Notes under the pieces: generated by a model | Databases searched by the model: none | Told to the model about the DNA's origin: nothing | The model's input: only the letters and a program-made list of their open reading frames with translations | Assembly: GCF_049532895.1 (NCBI RefSeq) | Contig: NZ_CP064031.1 | Span: 930,001-994,000 of the forward strand | From: Dyella_B acidisoli | Lineage (GTDB): Bacteria; Pseudomonadota; Gammaproteobacteria; Xanthomonadales; Rhodanobacteraceae | Reading direction: 5' to 3' | Length of the DNA: 64,000 nt | Translations under genes and position numbers: made by a program | Shown: in pieces, positions 36,037-44,769 of the stretch | How positions within the stretch are numbered: position 1 is the stretch's first letter | Layout: every line of letters starts with the position of its first letter

Positions 36037-36126
36037 ATGTAGGTTCGATGCATCTTCCGGCAGTGGCGCACGTAGGCAGCAACGTGTAGAACAGCCGCAT
36101 TTCACGCGGAAACCCATCATGCTTCC

Positions 36127-37527
36127 ATGCACCCACCAAGCCAGGATCGCCACATGCGCCTGAGATCGCTGGAAGCCCGGTTGTTCCTCTGGCTGGCCCT
36201 GGCTGCGTTGATGGGTGCCCTGGTCTACATCGGCGTTACGCAGTGGCCTATGCCGCAGACGTTGAATTGGATGCATAGCGAGCTGGGGCTGCATGTTGCG
36301 GAGCCTGACCGCACGGCAGCGATCCTCCTCTGCGTGACCGTGCTGGCGCCGTTGTCCTGGTGGTTCGCACATATGGTGATGCAGCCGGTGAAGCGTCTGC
36401 TGCGCGCGCTGGAAGGTGCGGTGGCGAGTTATCGCGATGGCGATTTCAGTATTTCCATTGCGCTCAATCGGGGCGATGAGCTGGGCGATCTCGTGCGCGT
36501 GCACAACGAACTCGGGCAGACCTTGCGCGAGCAGCGGCAGAATCTTGCGCAGCGCGAACTGTTGCTGGATACCGTGGTGCAGAACACGCCGGTGGCGCTG
36601 GTACTCACCGATGGCAGTGGACGGGTTGCTTACGCCAACATCGCAGCGCGGCACTTGTTCAACGAAGGACGCAGCCTCAACGGTCTGCATTTCGCGACGC
36701 TGATCGCCGATGCACCCGAAGCACTGCGCAAGGCGACGGAGGGCACGGAGGATGCGCTCTTCAGTGTGGAAATGGATGGGAGCGAGGAGACCTTCCACTT
36801 GTCGCAGCGTGCATTCCGCTTGCAAGGTCGACCGCATCGTCTGCAATTGTTTCGCCGCATGACACGCGAATTGTCGCGCCAGGAAGTGGCAGCCTGGAAG
36901 CGTGTGATCCGCGTGGTCAGCCATGAATTGAACAACTCGCTGGCGCCGATTTCCTCGCTCGCGCATTCCGGCGCGGAGCTGGCACGACGTGGAGACGTGC
37001 AGCGATTGCCTGGTGTATTCGCCACCATCGGTGAGCGTGCGCGTCACTTGCATGGGTTCATCGATGGCTACGCGCGTTTCGCCAAGTTGCCCGCACCACG
37101 GACGGTGGCGGTGGAATGGAAGCCCTTCCTGGATGCGCTAGCTCTGCATTGCCATTTTCAGCTGCAGGGCAAAGCACCCACGCAACCGGGATGGTTTGAT
37201 CCGGTGCAGATCGAGCAAGTGCTTATCAATCTGGTCAAGAACGCGCACGAATCGGGTAGTGCGCCAGAAGGCGTCACCTTGGCGCTGACCTTGATCGGAC
37301 ACGAGTTGCGCATTGAAGTGGGCGACCGCGGCCCCGGCATGAGCGAGGCGGTGTTGGCGCAGGCGCTGCTGCCGTTCTATTCCACCAAGCGCTCGGGCAC
37401 GGGGCTTGGGTTGGCACTTGCGCGCGAAATCAGCGAGGCGCATGGCGGGCGTATTGCGTTGGCCAATCGCGAGGATGGTGGTCTGCGTGTCACGCTGATA
37501 CTGCCGCAGCCGGCGAATGCGGTTTAA
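36127..37527 (+). CDS. Membrane sensor histidine kinase (NtrY-like)
   Basis: 466 aa; ATG 36154 (MRLRSLEARLF) is an alternative start. Two membrane helices (about 18-38 and 64-82) enclose a short periplasmic loop of only about 25 residues. A HAMP linker, a PAS domain (about 140-230), a DHp domain with His266 in VVSHELNNSLAPIS, and a catalytic domain with NLVKNAHES, GDRGPGM and GTGLGLALAREI follow. The short loop suggests sensing within the membrane or through another protein rather than binding a ligand in a large periplasmic domain. It is the cognate kinase of the regulator at 34616 by adjacency. Confidence 0.92.
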   Translation: MHPPSQDRHMRLRSLEARLFLWLALAALMGALVYIGVTQWPMPQTLNWMHSELGLHVAEPDRTAAILLCVTVLAPLSWWFAHMVMQPVKRLLRALEGAVASYRDGDFSISIALNRGDELGDLVRVHNELGQTLREQRQNLAQRELLLDTVVQNTPVALVLTDGSGRVAYANIAARHLFNEGRSLNGLHFATLIADAPEALRKATEGTEDALFSVEMDGSEETFHLSQRAFRLQGRPHRLQLFRRMTRELSRQEVAAWKRVIRVVSHELNNSLAPISSLAHSGAELARRGDVQRLPGVFATIGERARHLHGFIDGYARFAKLPAPRTVAVEWKPFLDALALHCHFQLQGKAPTQPGWFDPVQIEQVLINLVKNAHESGSAPEGVTLALTLIGHELRIEVGDRGPGMSEAVLAQALLPFYSTKRSGTGLGLALAREISEAHGGRIALANREDGGLRVTLILPQPANAV

Positions 37528-37530
37528 CAC

Positions 37531-37687
37531 TCCCTCTCCCCTTCCGGGAGAGGGTTGGGGTGAGGGGCCAACCCCGCCTGATCTTTTGATCATTGCGCGA
37601 AAACCTTATGCATGCGTGCGTGCAAGTCGCGTTTTCCCGCAAGTCTTGTCCCCCTCACCCTAACCCTCTCCCCGGAGGGGAGAGGGG
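37531..37687. repeat. Paired CCCTCTCCCC/GGGGTGAGGGG palindromic element
   Basis: The left hairpin CCCTCTCCCCTTCCGGGAG is followed by GGTTGGGGTGAGGGG. After about 75 bp comes the mirrored unit CCCCTCACCCTAACCCTCTC with its own GGAGGGGAGAGGGG stem. Two inverted halves with hairpin ends resemble a REPIN/MITE-like unit. It fills the gap between the kinase gene and the SPFH gene. Confidence 0.8.
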
Positions 37688-37733
37688 ATAACGCCGCTGG
37701 CCTATACTCGCTTGGTCGACAAGGAGTAGAACC

Positions 37734-38690
37734 ATGGGAAATATCGTTGCATTAGTACTCATCGTAGTGGCAGTGATCGTACTGTCCAAACTGGTGCGCA
37801 TCGTTCCGCAGGGTTATGAATGGACCGTTGAGCGTTTCGGCAAGTACACGCGCACGTTGCCACCGGGGCTCCATTTTCTTATTCCCGTCATGTACAACAT
37901 CGGCCGCAAGATGAACATGATGGAACAGGTGCTGGATGTGCCGAGCCAGGACGTGATCACCAAGGACAACGCCGTGGTGCGCGTAGATGGCGTGGTGTTC
38001 TATCAAGTACTCGACGCCGCCAAGGCTGCGTATGAAGTAGCTAATCTGGAGCAGGCCGCGCTCGCACTGGTGATGACCAACATCCGCACCGTGCTGGGCT
38101 CGATGGACTTGGACGAATCGCTGAGCCAGCGCGACGCCATCAACGCGAAACTGCTGAAGGTAGTCGATGAGGCCACGCATCCATGGGGCGTGAAGGTCAA
38201 TCGCATCGAGATCAAGGACATTGCGCCACCGCGCGACTTGATCGATTCGATGGCGCGCCAGATGAAAGCCGAACGCGAAAAGCGCGCCAACATCCTTGAG
38301 GCAGAAGGCTTCCGTCAGGCCGCCATTCTCAAGGCCGAGGGCGAAAAACAGTCAGTGATCCTGGCCGCCGAAGGCGAGAAGGAAGCGGCCTTCCGTGCGG
38401 CGGAAGCGCGCGAACGCTCGGCCGAGGCCGAGGCCAAAGCGACGACGATGGTGTCCGATGCCATCGCCAATGGCAACGTGAACGCGCTCAATTACTTTGT
38501 CGCCAACAAGTACGTGGAAGCGCTGAAGGAAATGGCCAACTCGCCCAACCAGAAGATGCTGCTGCTGCCGATGGAAGCCACGGGAATCCTCGGTTCGCTA
38601 GCGGGCATCGCGGAACTGGCGAAGGAATCGCTCGGGCAACAACAGGAAAAGCTCACCGCGGCTCGCCGCAATCCGCCATCGATGAGCTGA
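37734..38690 (+). CDS. SPFH/Band-7 membrane protein (QmcA/stomatin-like)
   Basis: 318 aa. One N-terminal membrane helix (IVALVLIVVAVIVLSKLV), then the SPFH domain (IVPQGYEWTVERFGKYTRTL, PSQDVITKDNAVVRVDGVVF). A long Ala/Glu-rich helical region follows (KAEREKRANILEAEGFRQAA) and a conserved end. The family forms oligomeric rings in membrane microdomains and can modulate FtsH-type proteases. It is paired with an NfeD-like gene 16 bp downstream, the classical arrangement. Confidence 0.93.
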   Translation: MGNIVALVLIVVAVIVLSKLVRIVPQGYEWTVERFGKYTRTLPPGLHFLIPVMYNIGRKMNMMEQVLDVPSQDVITKDNAVVRVDGVVFYQVLDAAKAAYEVANLEQAALALVMTNIRTVLGSMDLDESLSQRDAINAKLLKVVDEATHPWGVKVNRIEIKDIAPPRDLIDSMARQMKAEREKRANILEAEGFRQAAILKAEGEKQSVILAAEGEKEAAFRAAEARERSAEAEAKATTMVSDAIANGNVNALNYFVANKYVEALKEMANSPNQKMLLLPMEATGILGSLAGIAELAKESLGQQQEKLTAARRNPPSMS

Positions 38691-38706
38691 GTGCGAGGAA
38701 CCGATC

Positions 38707-39153
38707 ATGTTCGCAAGCGTTGCCGCGCATTACCTGTGGTGGATCGTTGCGCTGGTGCTGATTGCCATCGAGGTGATCATGCCCGGCTATTTCATGCTCT
38801 GGATCGGTATCGGTGCAGCCGCAACAGGCTTGCTGGTGCTGCTGATGCCGGGCTTGTCGCTCATGGCCCAGGCAGTCATGTTCGTGGTGTTGGCGTTCGT
38901 GTCGTGCGCGGTCTATTGGTACGCCGTACGGCCGGCGCTGCAGAAGCGCGACGAGAGCGACGGGCGGCTCAACCGGCGTGGCGAACAACTCATCGGCCGC
39001 CGTTATGTGCTGATCGAAGCCATCGTCAATGGACGCGGCAAGGCGCGGGTAGGCGATGGGCAGTGGCTAGTGAGCGGGCCGGATATGCCGGTGGGCAGCA
39101 CGGTGGAAGTCGTTGCCGTGGAAGGGGCTACGTTGCAAGTGAAGCCTGCTTGA
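38707..39153 (+). CDS. NfeD-family membrane protein
   Basis: 148 aa, the short NfeD form without a protease domain. Two or three membrane helices are followed by a soluble OB-fold-like domain (IGRRYVLIEAIVNGRGKARV, GDGQWLVSGPDMPVGSTVEV). It works with the SPFH partner encoded immediately upstream. Confidence 0.92.
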   Translation: MFASVAAHYLWWIVALVLIAIEVIMPGYFMLWIGIGAAATGLLVLLMPGLSLMAQAVMFVVLAFVSCAVYWYAVRPALQKRDESDGRLNRRGEQLIGRRYVLIEAIVNGRGKARVGDGQWLVSGPDMPVGSTVEVVAVEGATLQVKPA

Positions 39154-39170
39154 TGAGAGCTTGGACGCTG

Positions 39171-39330
39171 CTCCCTCCCCTGCGGTGCAGGGGAGGGTTG
39201 GGGTGGAGTTGCACGAGCTCGCTGCATAAATTGGAACTCGCCGCGAGATTGCTTCACCCCAACCCCGCCTCCTCCGGCTCGCCGGGGGAGAAAAGAAAGT
39301 ACGCCCCCTACTACACGTAGGGGAGGGAGC
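39171..39330. repeat. Paired C-rich palindromic element with internal conserved segment
   Basis: A CTCCCTCCCCTG...CAGGGGAGGG hairpin opens it. It contains TTGGGGTGGAGTTGCACG and GAGATTGCTTCACCCCAACC, and it ends with CCCCCTAC...GTAGGGGAGGGAGC. The internal segment also occurs in the element at 49987-50087, so this is a defined repeat family rather than random GC-rich sequence. Confidence 0.75.
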
Positions 39331-39413
39331 AAGATGCTGGCAAGTCGAGAGAGCAACGCTAAAGGGCTTGCCACGACATACCCAAGCGATGTGCTTGCGG
39401 TAACAATGACGCC

Positions 39414-40700
39414 ATGCCCGCATCCACCCTCCGATCGCCATTGCCATCCTTCGCCACCACGGCGCTCAACACCCGTATCGCCTTTCTGGTGGAACTCGCC
39501 ACACGTCTGCACAAATATGGTGCGGCGTCGCCGCGCTTGGAAATGGCGATTACAGGTTCGGCGCAGCGTATTGGCCTGAGTGCGGACGTGTGGTCCAGCC
39601 CCACGGCCATCATCATCTCCTTCGCCGATCTTGCGCAGGGCGAGGAAGGGCGGCTGGCGCAGGTCACACAGGTGATTCGCCTGCTGCCGGGTGACGTGAA
39701 TCTGGACAAGCTGTGCCGTGCCGACGAGATTGCTGATCGCGTCATCGCAGGGCAGCTGGATCTGCGTGAAGGCTTCCGTCTGTTGCGCGCGCTGGAGCTG
39801 CCGGACACACCTCGCCAACAGGCCGGGGTGATCGTGAGTTACGGCTTGTCTGCAGCGGCCATCGATGCGCTGTTCCTGCATAGTTCCTGGGTGGATCTGC
39901 TGGTCGCGGCGTTTGTGGGATTGATCATCGGCACCATCACCATCCTGTCTGGAACGCGTCCGCGCCTGCAGGTCGCGAGTGATGCGATCTGCGCGATGGT
40001 GGCGACGCTGGTGACGATCGTGTTCAGTGCCTTCGTGGCGCCGCTGGCGATCAAATCGGTGGTGTTGGCGGGCCTGATTGTGCTGATGCCCGGCATGTCG
40101 CTGACCACCGCGGTGCGCGAGATTTCCAGCCAGCACTTGGTGGCGGGCATGGCGCGCATGGGCGGGGCGATGTCGACGTTGCTCAAGCTGACCTTCGGTA
40201 CGGTGGCCGCTACGCAGATCTGCGCGGTGCTGGGCATCGAGCCACGTGACTTCGCGCTGCCGGCCTTGCCGGCGTGGGTGGATTATCCGGCCTTGCTGGT
40301 AGCGGCCATCGCCTTCGCCATGTTGTTTCGCGCCGCATGGCGCGATTGGCCTGCGGTGGTTGTTGCGGTGATTACGGGCTATATGGCGACGCGATTGGGT
40401 AGCGTCATTTCCATAAACCTGTCTGGCGCGCCATTCGGCATATTCCTGGGCGGCCTGCTATTGAGCGCGCTGGCTAACTTGTATGCGCGTTACGCGGGGC
40501 GTCCCGGTGCCGTGGTGCGCGAGCCGGGCATTCTGCTGCTGGTGCCCGGCAGTGTGGGATTTCGTAGTGTTTCTTATTTGCTCGACCGTAATGCGTCGTT
40601 GGGTTTTGATTCGACCGTATTGCTGGTGACGATTTTGATTTCGCTAGTGGCGGGATTGATGTTTGGTGAGTTGCTGATTGCGCCGAGACGGTCGCTGTGA
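39414..40700 (+). CDS. ThrE-family threonine/serine exporter
   Basis: 428 aa integral membrane protein. The N-terminal cytoplasmic part (FLVELATRLHKYGAASPRLE) is the ThrE signature. Some ten hydrophobic helices follow, including GLIVLMPGMSLTTAVREIS and the C-terminal ThrE-2 half (FGIFLGGLLLSALANLYARY; LLLVPGSVGFRS). Family members export threonine and serine using the proton gradient. No strong RBS is seen before ATG 39414. Confidence 0.88.
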   Translation: MPASTLRSPLPSFATTALNTRIAFLVELATRLHKYGAASPRLEMAITGSAQRIGLSADVWSSPTAIIISFADLAQGEEGRLAQVTQVIRLLPGDVNLDKLCRADEIADRVIAGQLDLREGFRLLRALELPDTPRQQAGVIVSYGLSAAAIDALFLHSSWVDLLVAAFVGLIIGTITILSGTRPRLQVASDAICAMVATLVTIVFSAFVAPLAIKSVVLAGLIVLMPGMSLTTAVREISSQHLVAGMARMGGAMSTLLKLTFGTVAATQICAVLGIEPRDFALPALPAWVDYPALLVAAIAFAMLFRAAWRDWPAVVVAVITGYMATRLGSVISINLSGAPFGIFLGGLLLSALANLYARYAGRPGAVVREPGILLLVPGSVGFRSVSYLLDRNASLGFDSTVLLVTILISLVAGLMFGELLIAPRRSL

Positions 40701-40707
40701 CGGTGAC

Positions 40708-40730
40708 TCCCTCCCCCTTGGGAGGGGGCG
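40708..40730. terminator. GC-rich hairpin after the ThrE-like gene
   Basis: CCCTCCCCC pairs with GGGAGGGGG around a minimal loop, 8 bp after the exporter stop. It has no U-tract; it is a member of the C-rich intergenic palindrome family. Confidence 0.5.
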
Positions 40731-40825
40731 AGGCGAGGACAACCTCGCGGCAATATTTGCCATTAACTCGCCGAAATGACGTGAGGAAAGGTTTCGCATC
40801 GCGTGAATCCCGAACTCCAGAAAGG

Positions 40826-40852
40826 AAAACGCCGGCATAAGCCGGCGTTTTT
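40826..40852. terminator. Bidirectional rho-independent terminator of the H-NS-like gene
   Basis: AAAACGCCGGC at 40826-40836 pairs perfectly with 40841-40851 around ATAA, with T/A tracts on both sides. It lies 20 bp beyond the minus-strand gene end and can also stop rightward transcription from the exporter. Confidence 0.9.
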
Positions 40853-40871
40853 CGCGAACCTGATCAAGAAA

Positions 40872-41207
40872 TCAGACCGCCATATCCTTTTCCTTCTTGC
40901 CCGCTTTCAACGCATCGTTGAACCAGCGCGGGCGCTTGCCGCGACCCGACCAGGTCTGTTCCGGATCGGCGGGATTGCGGTATTTCGGCGCCACCGAACC
41001 CGTGCCGCGACGCTTGCCGCCGCCGCGCACGCTGGCGCCGGCACCAAACACGTCTTCGAAGCTGAGGCCTTCGGCCTTCAGCAGGGCCTGCACTTTTTCG
41101 CGCACCCTGGTGACTTTTTCCTTTTGTAGTTCGTCTTGGCGCGCTTGCGCCTTCTGAATCAGGTCATTGAGCTGGGTATGGTTGAGGCTCTTGATATCAA
41201 TGGCCAT
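40872..41207 (-). CDS. H-NS-family nucleoid-associated protein
   Basis: 111 aa. The N-terminal half is a charged coiled coil for oligomerisation (LNDLIQKAQARQDELQKEKV). A Gly/Arg-rich linker follows, and then the H-NS DNA-binding core YRNPADPEQTWSGRGKRPRW. It binds AT-rich DNA and silences genes. GGAG precedes ATG by 8 bases. The 150 bp upstream is strikingly AT-rich for this genome, suggesting autoregulation. No promoter could be pinned down with confidence. Confidence 0.93.
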   Translation of the reverse strand: MAIDIKSLNHTQLNDLIQKAQARQDELQKEKVTRVREKVQALLKAEGLSFEDVFGAGASVRGGGKRRGTGSVAPKYRNPADPEQTWSGRGKRPRWFNDALKAGKKEKDMAV

Positions 41208-41365
41208 TAAGCGGACTCCGGTAAAAGAAATAATGAGAAGGACATGCCCGACTATTGATTATGAATAAATGTCCGGACGCATTTTTCATTCTCTCGCACG
41301 AAACTCAAAATTGCAAAGCAATGGATGTGAAAAACAGGTATTTTGAGGCCTGATTATGGCGCAAG

Positions 41366-41392
41366 AAAAAGGCCGCATTACGCGGCCTTTTT
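41366..41392 (-). terminator. Rho-independent terminator of proS
   Basis: AAAAAGGCCGC at 41366-41376 pairs perfectly with GCGGCCTTTTT at 41382-41392 around a 5-nt loop. It lies 18 bp past the proS stop on the minus strand. Confidence 0.9.
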
Positions 41393-41409
41393 CGATTTCA
41401 TGCCCTGCT

Positions 41410-43107
41410 TCAGGCGAGTATTTCGAATAGCTCGTCGCGCGTAATGGCGCTGCTTTCGGCGGCGGAACGGGCGCGATATTCCAGTGTGCCGGCAGCCAGG
41501 CCGCGTTCGCTGACCACCACGCGATGCGGAATGCCGATCAATTCCATATCGGCAAACATCGCACCGGGGCGCAGGCCGCGGTCGTCCCATACCGTTTCGA
41601 TGCCACGCGCGGTCAGTTCGTTATAAAGCGATTCGGCGGCGGCTTCGACCTCGGGCGAGTTCTTGGGATTGATCACGCATACGGCAATGCGCCACGGCGC
41701 CATCGGTTCGGGCCAGATGATGCCGGCATCGTCGTGGCGCTGTTCGATCGCCGCGGCGACGATGCGGCTGACGCCGATGCCGTAGCAGCCCATCAGCATC
41801 ACCTGCTTTTTGCCCTGGTCGTCGAGCACGGTGGCGCTCAGGGCTTCGGCATATTTACTGCCAAGCTGGAACACATGGCCCACTTCGATGCCGCGTGCGA
41901 TCTGCAGGGTGCCGCGGCCATCGGGCGAAAGGTCGCCCGCCACCACTTGGCGGATATCTTCCACGCGCGTGATGCGTGCGTCGCGCACCCAATTGGCGCC
42001 GGTGTAGTGCGTGTCGTTGGCGTTGCCGCCGCACACGAAATCGGCCAGCACAGCTGCGCTGCGGTCGACGATGACGGGGATGGAATCAGGCAGGCCGGCC
42101 GGGCCGATAAAGCCGGGGCGCACGCCGACGGCGGCGAGGATTTCTTCGTCGGAGGCGAGCACGGATTCGCCCGGCAGCTCGGGTAGCTTGCTGGCCTTTA
42201 CTTCGTTGATCTCGTGATCACCGCGCAGGCACAACGCGACCAGGCCTTCCTTGCCGCGCACCAGCACGGTCTTGATGATGCGGTCAGCGCTGATGCTGAA
42301 ATGTTTGGTGACTTCGTCCACCGTGCGCACGCGCGGCGTGTCCACGCGCTGCAGCGTTGCCGACGGAGCGGGGCGGCTGATCGCGGGTGCAACGGCTTCG
42401 GCTTTTTCGATGTTCGCGGCGTATTCGGAACCGTCGGAGAAGGCGAGCAGATCTTCGCCGGAGTTGGCGAGCACCTGGAATTCATGGCTGGCGTTGCCGC
42501 CGATGGCGCCGGTATCCGCCTGCACGGCGCGGAACTTGAGCCCCAGGCGCGTGAAGATGCGCGCGTACGCCTGATACATCACCTCATAGGTTTCGCCCAG
42601 CGATTCCTGCGTGAGGTGGAAGGAGTAGGCATCCTTCATCAGGAATTCGCGCGCGCGCATCACGCCGAAGCGCGGACGGATCTCGTCGCGGAACTTGGTC
42701 TGGATCTGATAGAAGTTGACCGGCAGCTGCTTGTAGCTCTTCAGTTCGTTACGCGCGAAGTCGGTGACGACTTCTTCATGCGTGGGGCCGTAGCAGAATT
42801 CCTGCTCCTTGCGATCCTTGATCTTCAGGAGCTGCCCGCCGAATTTTTCCCAGCGGCCGGTTTCCTCCCACAGCTCGCGCGGCTGTACCGAGGGCATCAG
42901 CATTTCGATGGCGCCGGCGCGATTCATCTCCTCGCGCACGACGTGTTCCACCTTGCGCAATACGCGCAATCCCAGCGGCGACCAGGTGTAAAGGCCGGAG
43001 GCAAGCTTGCGGATCATGCCGGAGCGGATCATCAGCTGATGGCTGGCGATCTCGGCATCGGCAGGGACTTCCTTGACGGTGGCCAGGTGGAATTGGCTAA
43101 GGCGCAT
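41410..43107 (-). CDS. proS: Prolyl-tRNA synthetase (bacterial type with editing domain)
   Basis: 565 aa from ATG 43107 (MRLSQFHLATVKEVPADAEI); the open frame extends 38 codons further but into a palindromic repeat. It charges tRNA-Pro. Class II motif 1 (KLASGLYTWSPLGLRVLRKV), motif 2 (KFRDEIRPRFGVMRAREFLM) and motif 3 region (GCYGIGVSRIVAAAIEQ) are present. The inserted YbaK-like editing domain (about 225-380) removes mischarged alanine; the C-terminus is the anticodon-binding domain. Confidence 0.97.
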   Translation of the reverse strand: MRLSQFHLATVKEVPADAEIASHQLMIRSGMIRKLASGLYTWSPLGLRVLRKVEHVVREEMNRAGAIEMLMPSVQPRELWEETGRWEKFGGQLLKIKDRKEQEFCYGPTHEEVVTDFARNELKSYKQLPVNFYQIQTKFRDEIRPRFGVMRAREFLMKDAYSFHLTQESLGETYEVMYQAYARIFTRLGLKFRAVQADTGAIGGNASHEFQVLANSGEDLLAFSDGSEYAANIEKAEAVAPAISRPAPSATLQRVDTPRVRTVDEVTKHFSISADRIIKTVLVRGKEGLVALCLRGDHEINEVKASKLPELPGESVLASDEEILAAVGVRPGFIGPAGLPDSIPVIVDRSAAVLADFVCGGNANDTHYTGANWVRDARITRVEDIRQVVAGDLSPDGRGTLQIARGIEVGHVFQLGSKYAEALSATVLDDQGKKQVMLMGCYGIGVSRIVAAAIEQRHDDAGIIWPEPMAPWRIAVCVINPKNSPEVEAAAESLYNELTARGIETVWDDRGLRPGAMFADMELIGIPHRVVVSERGLAAGTLEYRARSAAESSAITRDELFEILA

Positions 43108-43175
43108 GAGTGATCGGTCGGCTATCGAGATAAAGGGGCGATTATAGCCGGCAGGTTGGGCGTAACAGACGATAT

Positions 43176-43253
43176 CCGTAGGTTGGGGTGCAAACCCCAA
43201 CATTCCGATGTCGCGTTGCATGGCGATGTTGGGGTTTGCACCCCAACCTACGG
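43176..43253. repeat. Perfect 28-bp inverted repeat (GTAGGTTGGGGTGCAAACCCC family)
   Basis: Arms 43176-43203 and 43226-43253 are perfectly complementary with a 22-bp loop. Each arm is itself a small palindrome (TTGGGGTGCAAACCCCAA). It lies between the divergent-side start of proS and the end of the DUF4124 gene. Degenerate relatives lie at 13475 and 55076. Confidence 0.9.
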
Positions 43254-43265
43254 CGCTTCAGCGCG

Positions 43266-43706
43266 TTATTGGTTGCAGTACTGGCTGTATTGCGACTGGC
43301 TGGCATCCAGCTGCTGCTTGCGTTGATCCGCATTCAGCACTTGCTGCTGTCCACCATTGTTCATCACCACCGGGCCGCTGCCCTGCAAGGTGCCGATGTT
43401 GGTTTTCAGCGAAGCGCAGAGCTTCGCGCGGTTTTCGGGCGTGTCTTCCACCGGACCTTGCGGCGCGCTGTTATTGCTGCTCGGTTGCGAAGAGGCGCTG
43501 TTGCTCGATGTGGTGGTGGCGGTGTTGTCACCGCCAGCGGGGGCAGAGGTGCCGGTGTTTACGCTGACCTGGCTGTATTTGGTGCCGGTCGGCGGGGGCG
43601 ATTCCGAGTAATGGATGGTGCCATGGGCATCGGTCCACTTATAGACCTGAGCGCAGGCCAGGGGCGCGACGAGCAGCAGCGCCAGGGCAATGGACAGTCG
43701 ACGCAT
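43266..43706 (-). CDS. DUF4124-domain exported protein
   Basis: 146 aa from ATG 43706 (MRRLSIALALLLVAPLACAQ, a signal peptide). Right after cleavage comes VYKWTDAHGTIHYSESPPP, the DUF4124 signature. A Ser/Asn/Thr-rich low-complexity stretch follows, and a short C-terminal helical part (ENRAKLCASLKTNIGTLQG). Periplasmic; function unknown in the family. Confidence 0.85.
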   Translation of the reverse strand: MRRLSIALALLLVAPLACAQVYKWTDAHGTIHYSESPPPTGTKYSQVSVNTGTSAPAGGDNTATTTSSNSASSQPSSNNSAPQGPVEDTPENRAKLCASLKTNIGTLQGSGPVVMNNGGQQQVLNADQRKQQLDASQSQYSQYCNQ

Positions 43707-43992
43707 GAGGTGACTCCAGAACGGAAAGTGAGGGAACACGTGTAGTTAACAACCGCTGAGGTTGGGACTCAAGCGGGCGGTATGGGCGGAGTGTGTAGAA
43801 CGTGCTTGTTAGCACGTTTGGGGGCGGGGGAACTGGGAACGTCGGCTGCAAGGCGGACGGAGATCCCGACATTGGCCAAAGACAAATTGCAAGCACCGCC
43901 GGCATCACCGGCTGCGATCCCCTTTCCATTCCCCGTTCCCGGCGTATCGCCGCCCCCTGTTACACTGAAACAGTCCCATCACGGATGGTTTC

Positions 43993-44769
43993 ATGAGCGA
44001 GACGACACCAGTACGGGTGCCGCGGCATCGCGGTATTTATCTACTACCGAACCTGTTTACCACCGGCGCCATGTTCGCCGGTTTCTACGCCATTGTGGTC
44101 AGCATCAGCGGGCATTTCACGGATGCCGCCATTGCTGTGTTCGTGGCTGCCTTGCTGGATGGCATCGACGGCCGCGTGGCGCGTCTGACCCATACGCAGA
44201 GCGAATTCGGGGTGCAGTACGATTCGCTGTCCGACCTGGTGAGCTTCGGCCTTGCGCCCTCGCTGGTGATGTACAACTGGTCGCTGTCTGGCCTCAAGGA
44301 GTTTGGGCCGCTGCCGGCCAAGATCGGTTGGGCGGCAGCCTTCATCTACGCCGTATGCGCTGCGCTGCGGCTGGCCCGCTTCAACACTCAAGTGGGCGTT
44401 GCCGACAAACGTTATTTCCAAGGCTTGCCTAGCCCGGCGGCGGCGGCGGTGTGCATGTCGTTCGTGTGGAGCATGGACAGCTGGGGTTTTTCCGGCGCCG
44501 AGTTGGACGTGGTCATGCCGTTCATGGCGGTGATCGTAGGCTTGCTGATGGTGAGCCGCTTCCGCTACTACAGCTTCAAATCCCTGCCGATGGCGGACAA
44601 GGTGCCGTTTCTGTGGATTCTGGTTGCGGTGCTGATCCTGGTGCCGTTATTCGTTGATCCGCCGCGCGTGCTGCTGGTGGTGTTTTCGCTCTATCTCTTG
44701 TCCGGGCCGATCGTGACGCTATGGGGCCTCGCTACGCATCGCAAGCGCCCGCGTCGCGGAGCGGTATGA
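43993..44769 (+). CDS. pssA: CDP-diacylglycerol-serine O-phosphatidyltransferase
   Basis: 258 aa integral membrane enzyme making phosphatidylserine, the precursor of phosphatidylethanolamine. The CDP-alcohol phosphotransferase motif is complete in DGIDGRVARLTHTQSEFG, then VQYDSLSDLVSFG. LPNLFTTGAMFAGFYAI precedes it and several helices follow. The stop overlaps the next ATG by 4 bp. The 286 bp upstream contain a small ACGTGCT/AGCACGT hairpin and no supported gene. Confidence 0.94.
   Translation: MSETTPVRVPRHRGIYLLPNLFTTGAMFAGFYAIVVSISGHFTDAAIAVFVAALLDGIDGRVARLTHTQSEFGVQYDSLSDLVSFGLAPSLVMYNWSLSGLKEFGPLPAKIGWAAAFIYAVCAALRLARFNTQVGVADKRYFQGLPSPAAAAVCMSFVWSMDSWGFSGAELDVVMPFMAVIVGLLMVSRFRYYSFKSLPMADKVPFLWILVAVLILVPLFVDPPRVLLVVFSLYLLSGPIVTLWGLATHRKRPRRGAV

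Noticed and set aside
37405..37425. TTGGCACTTGCGCG as a second sigma-54 promoter
   Set aside because: It lies inside the kinase coding sequence and the -12 spacing does not fit.
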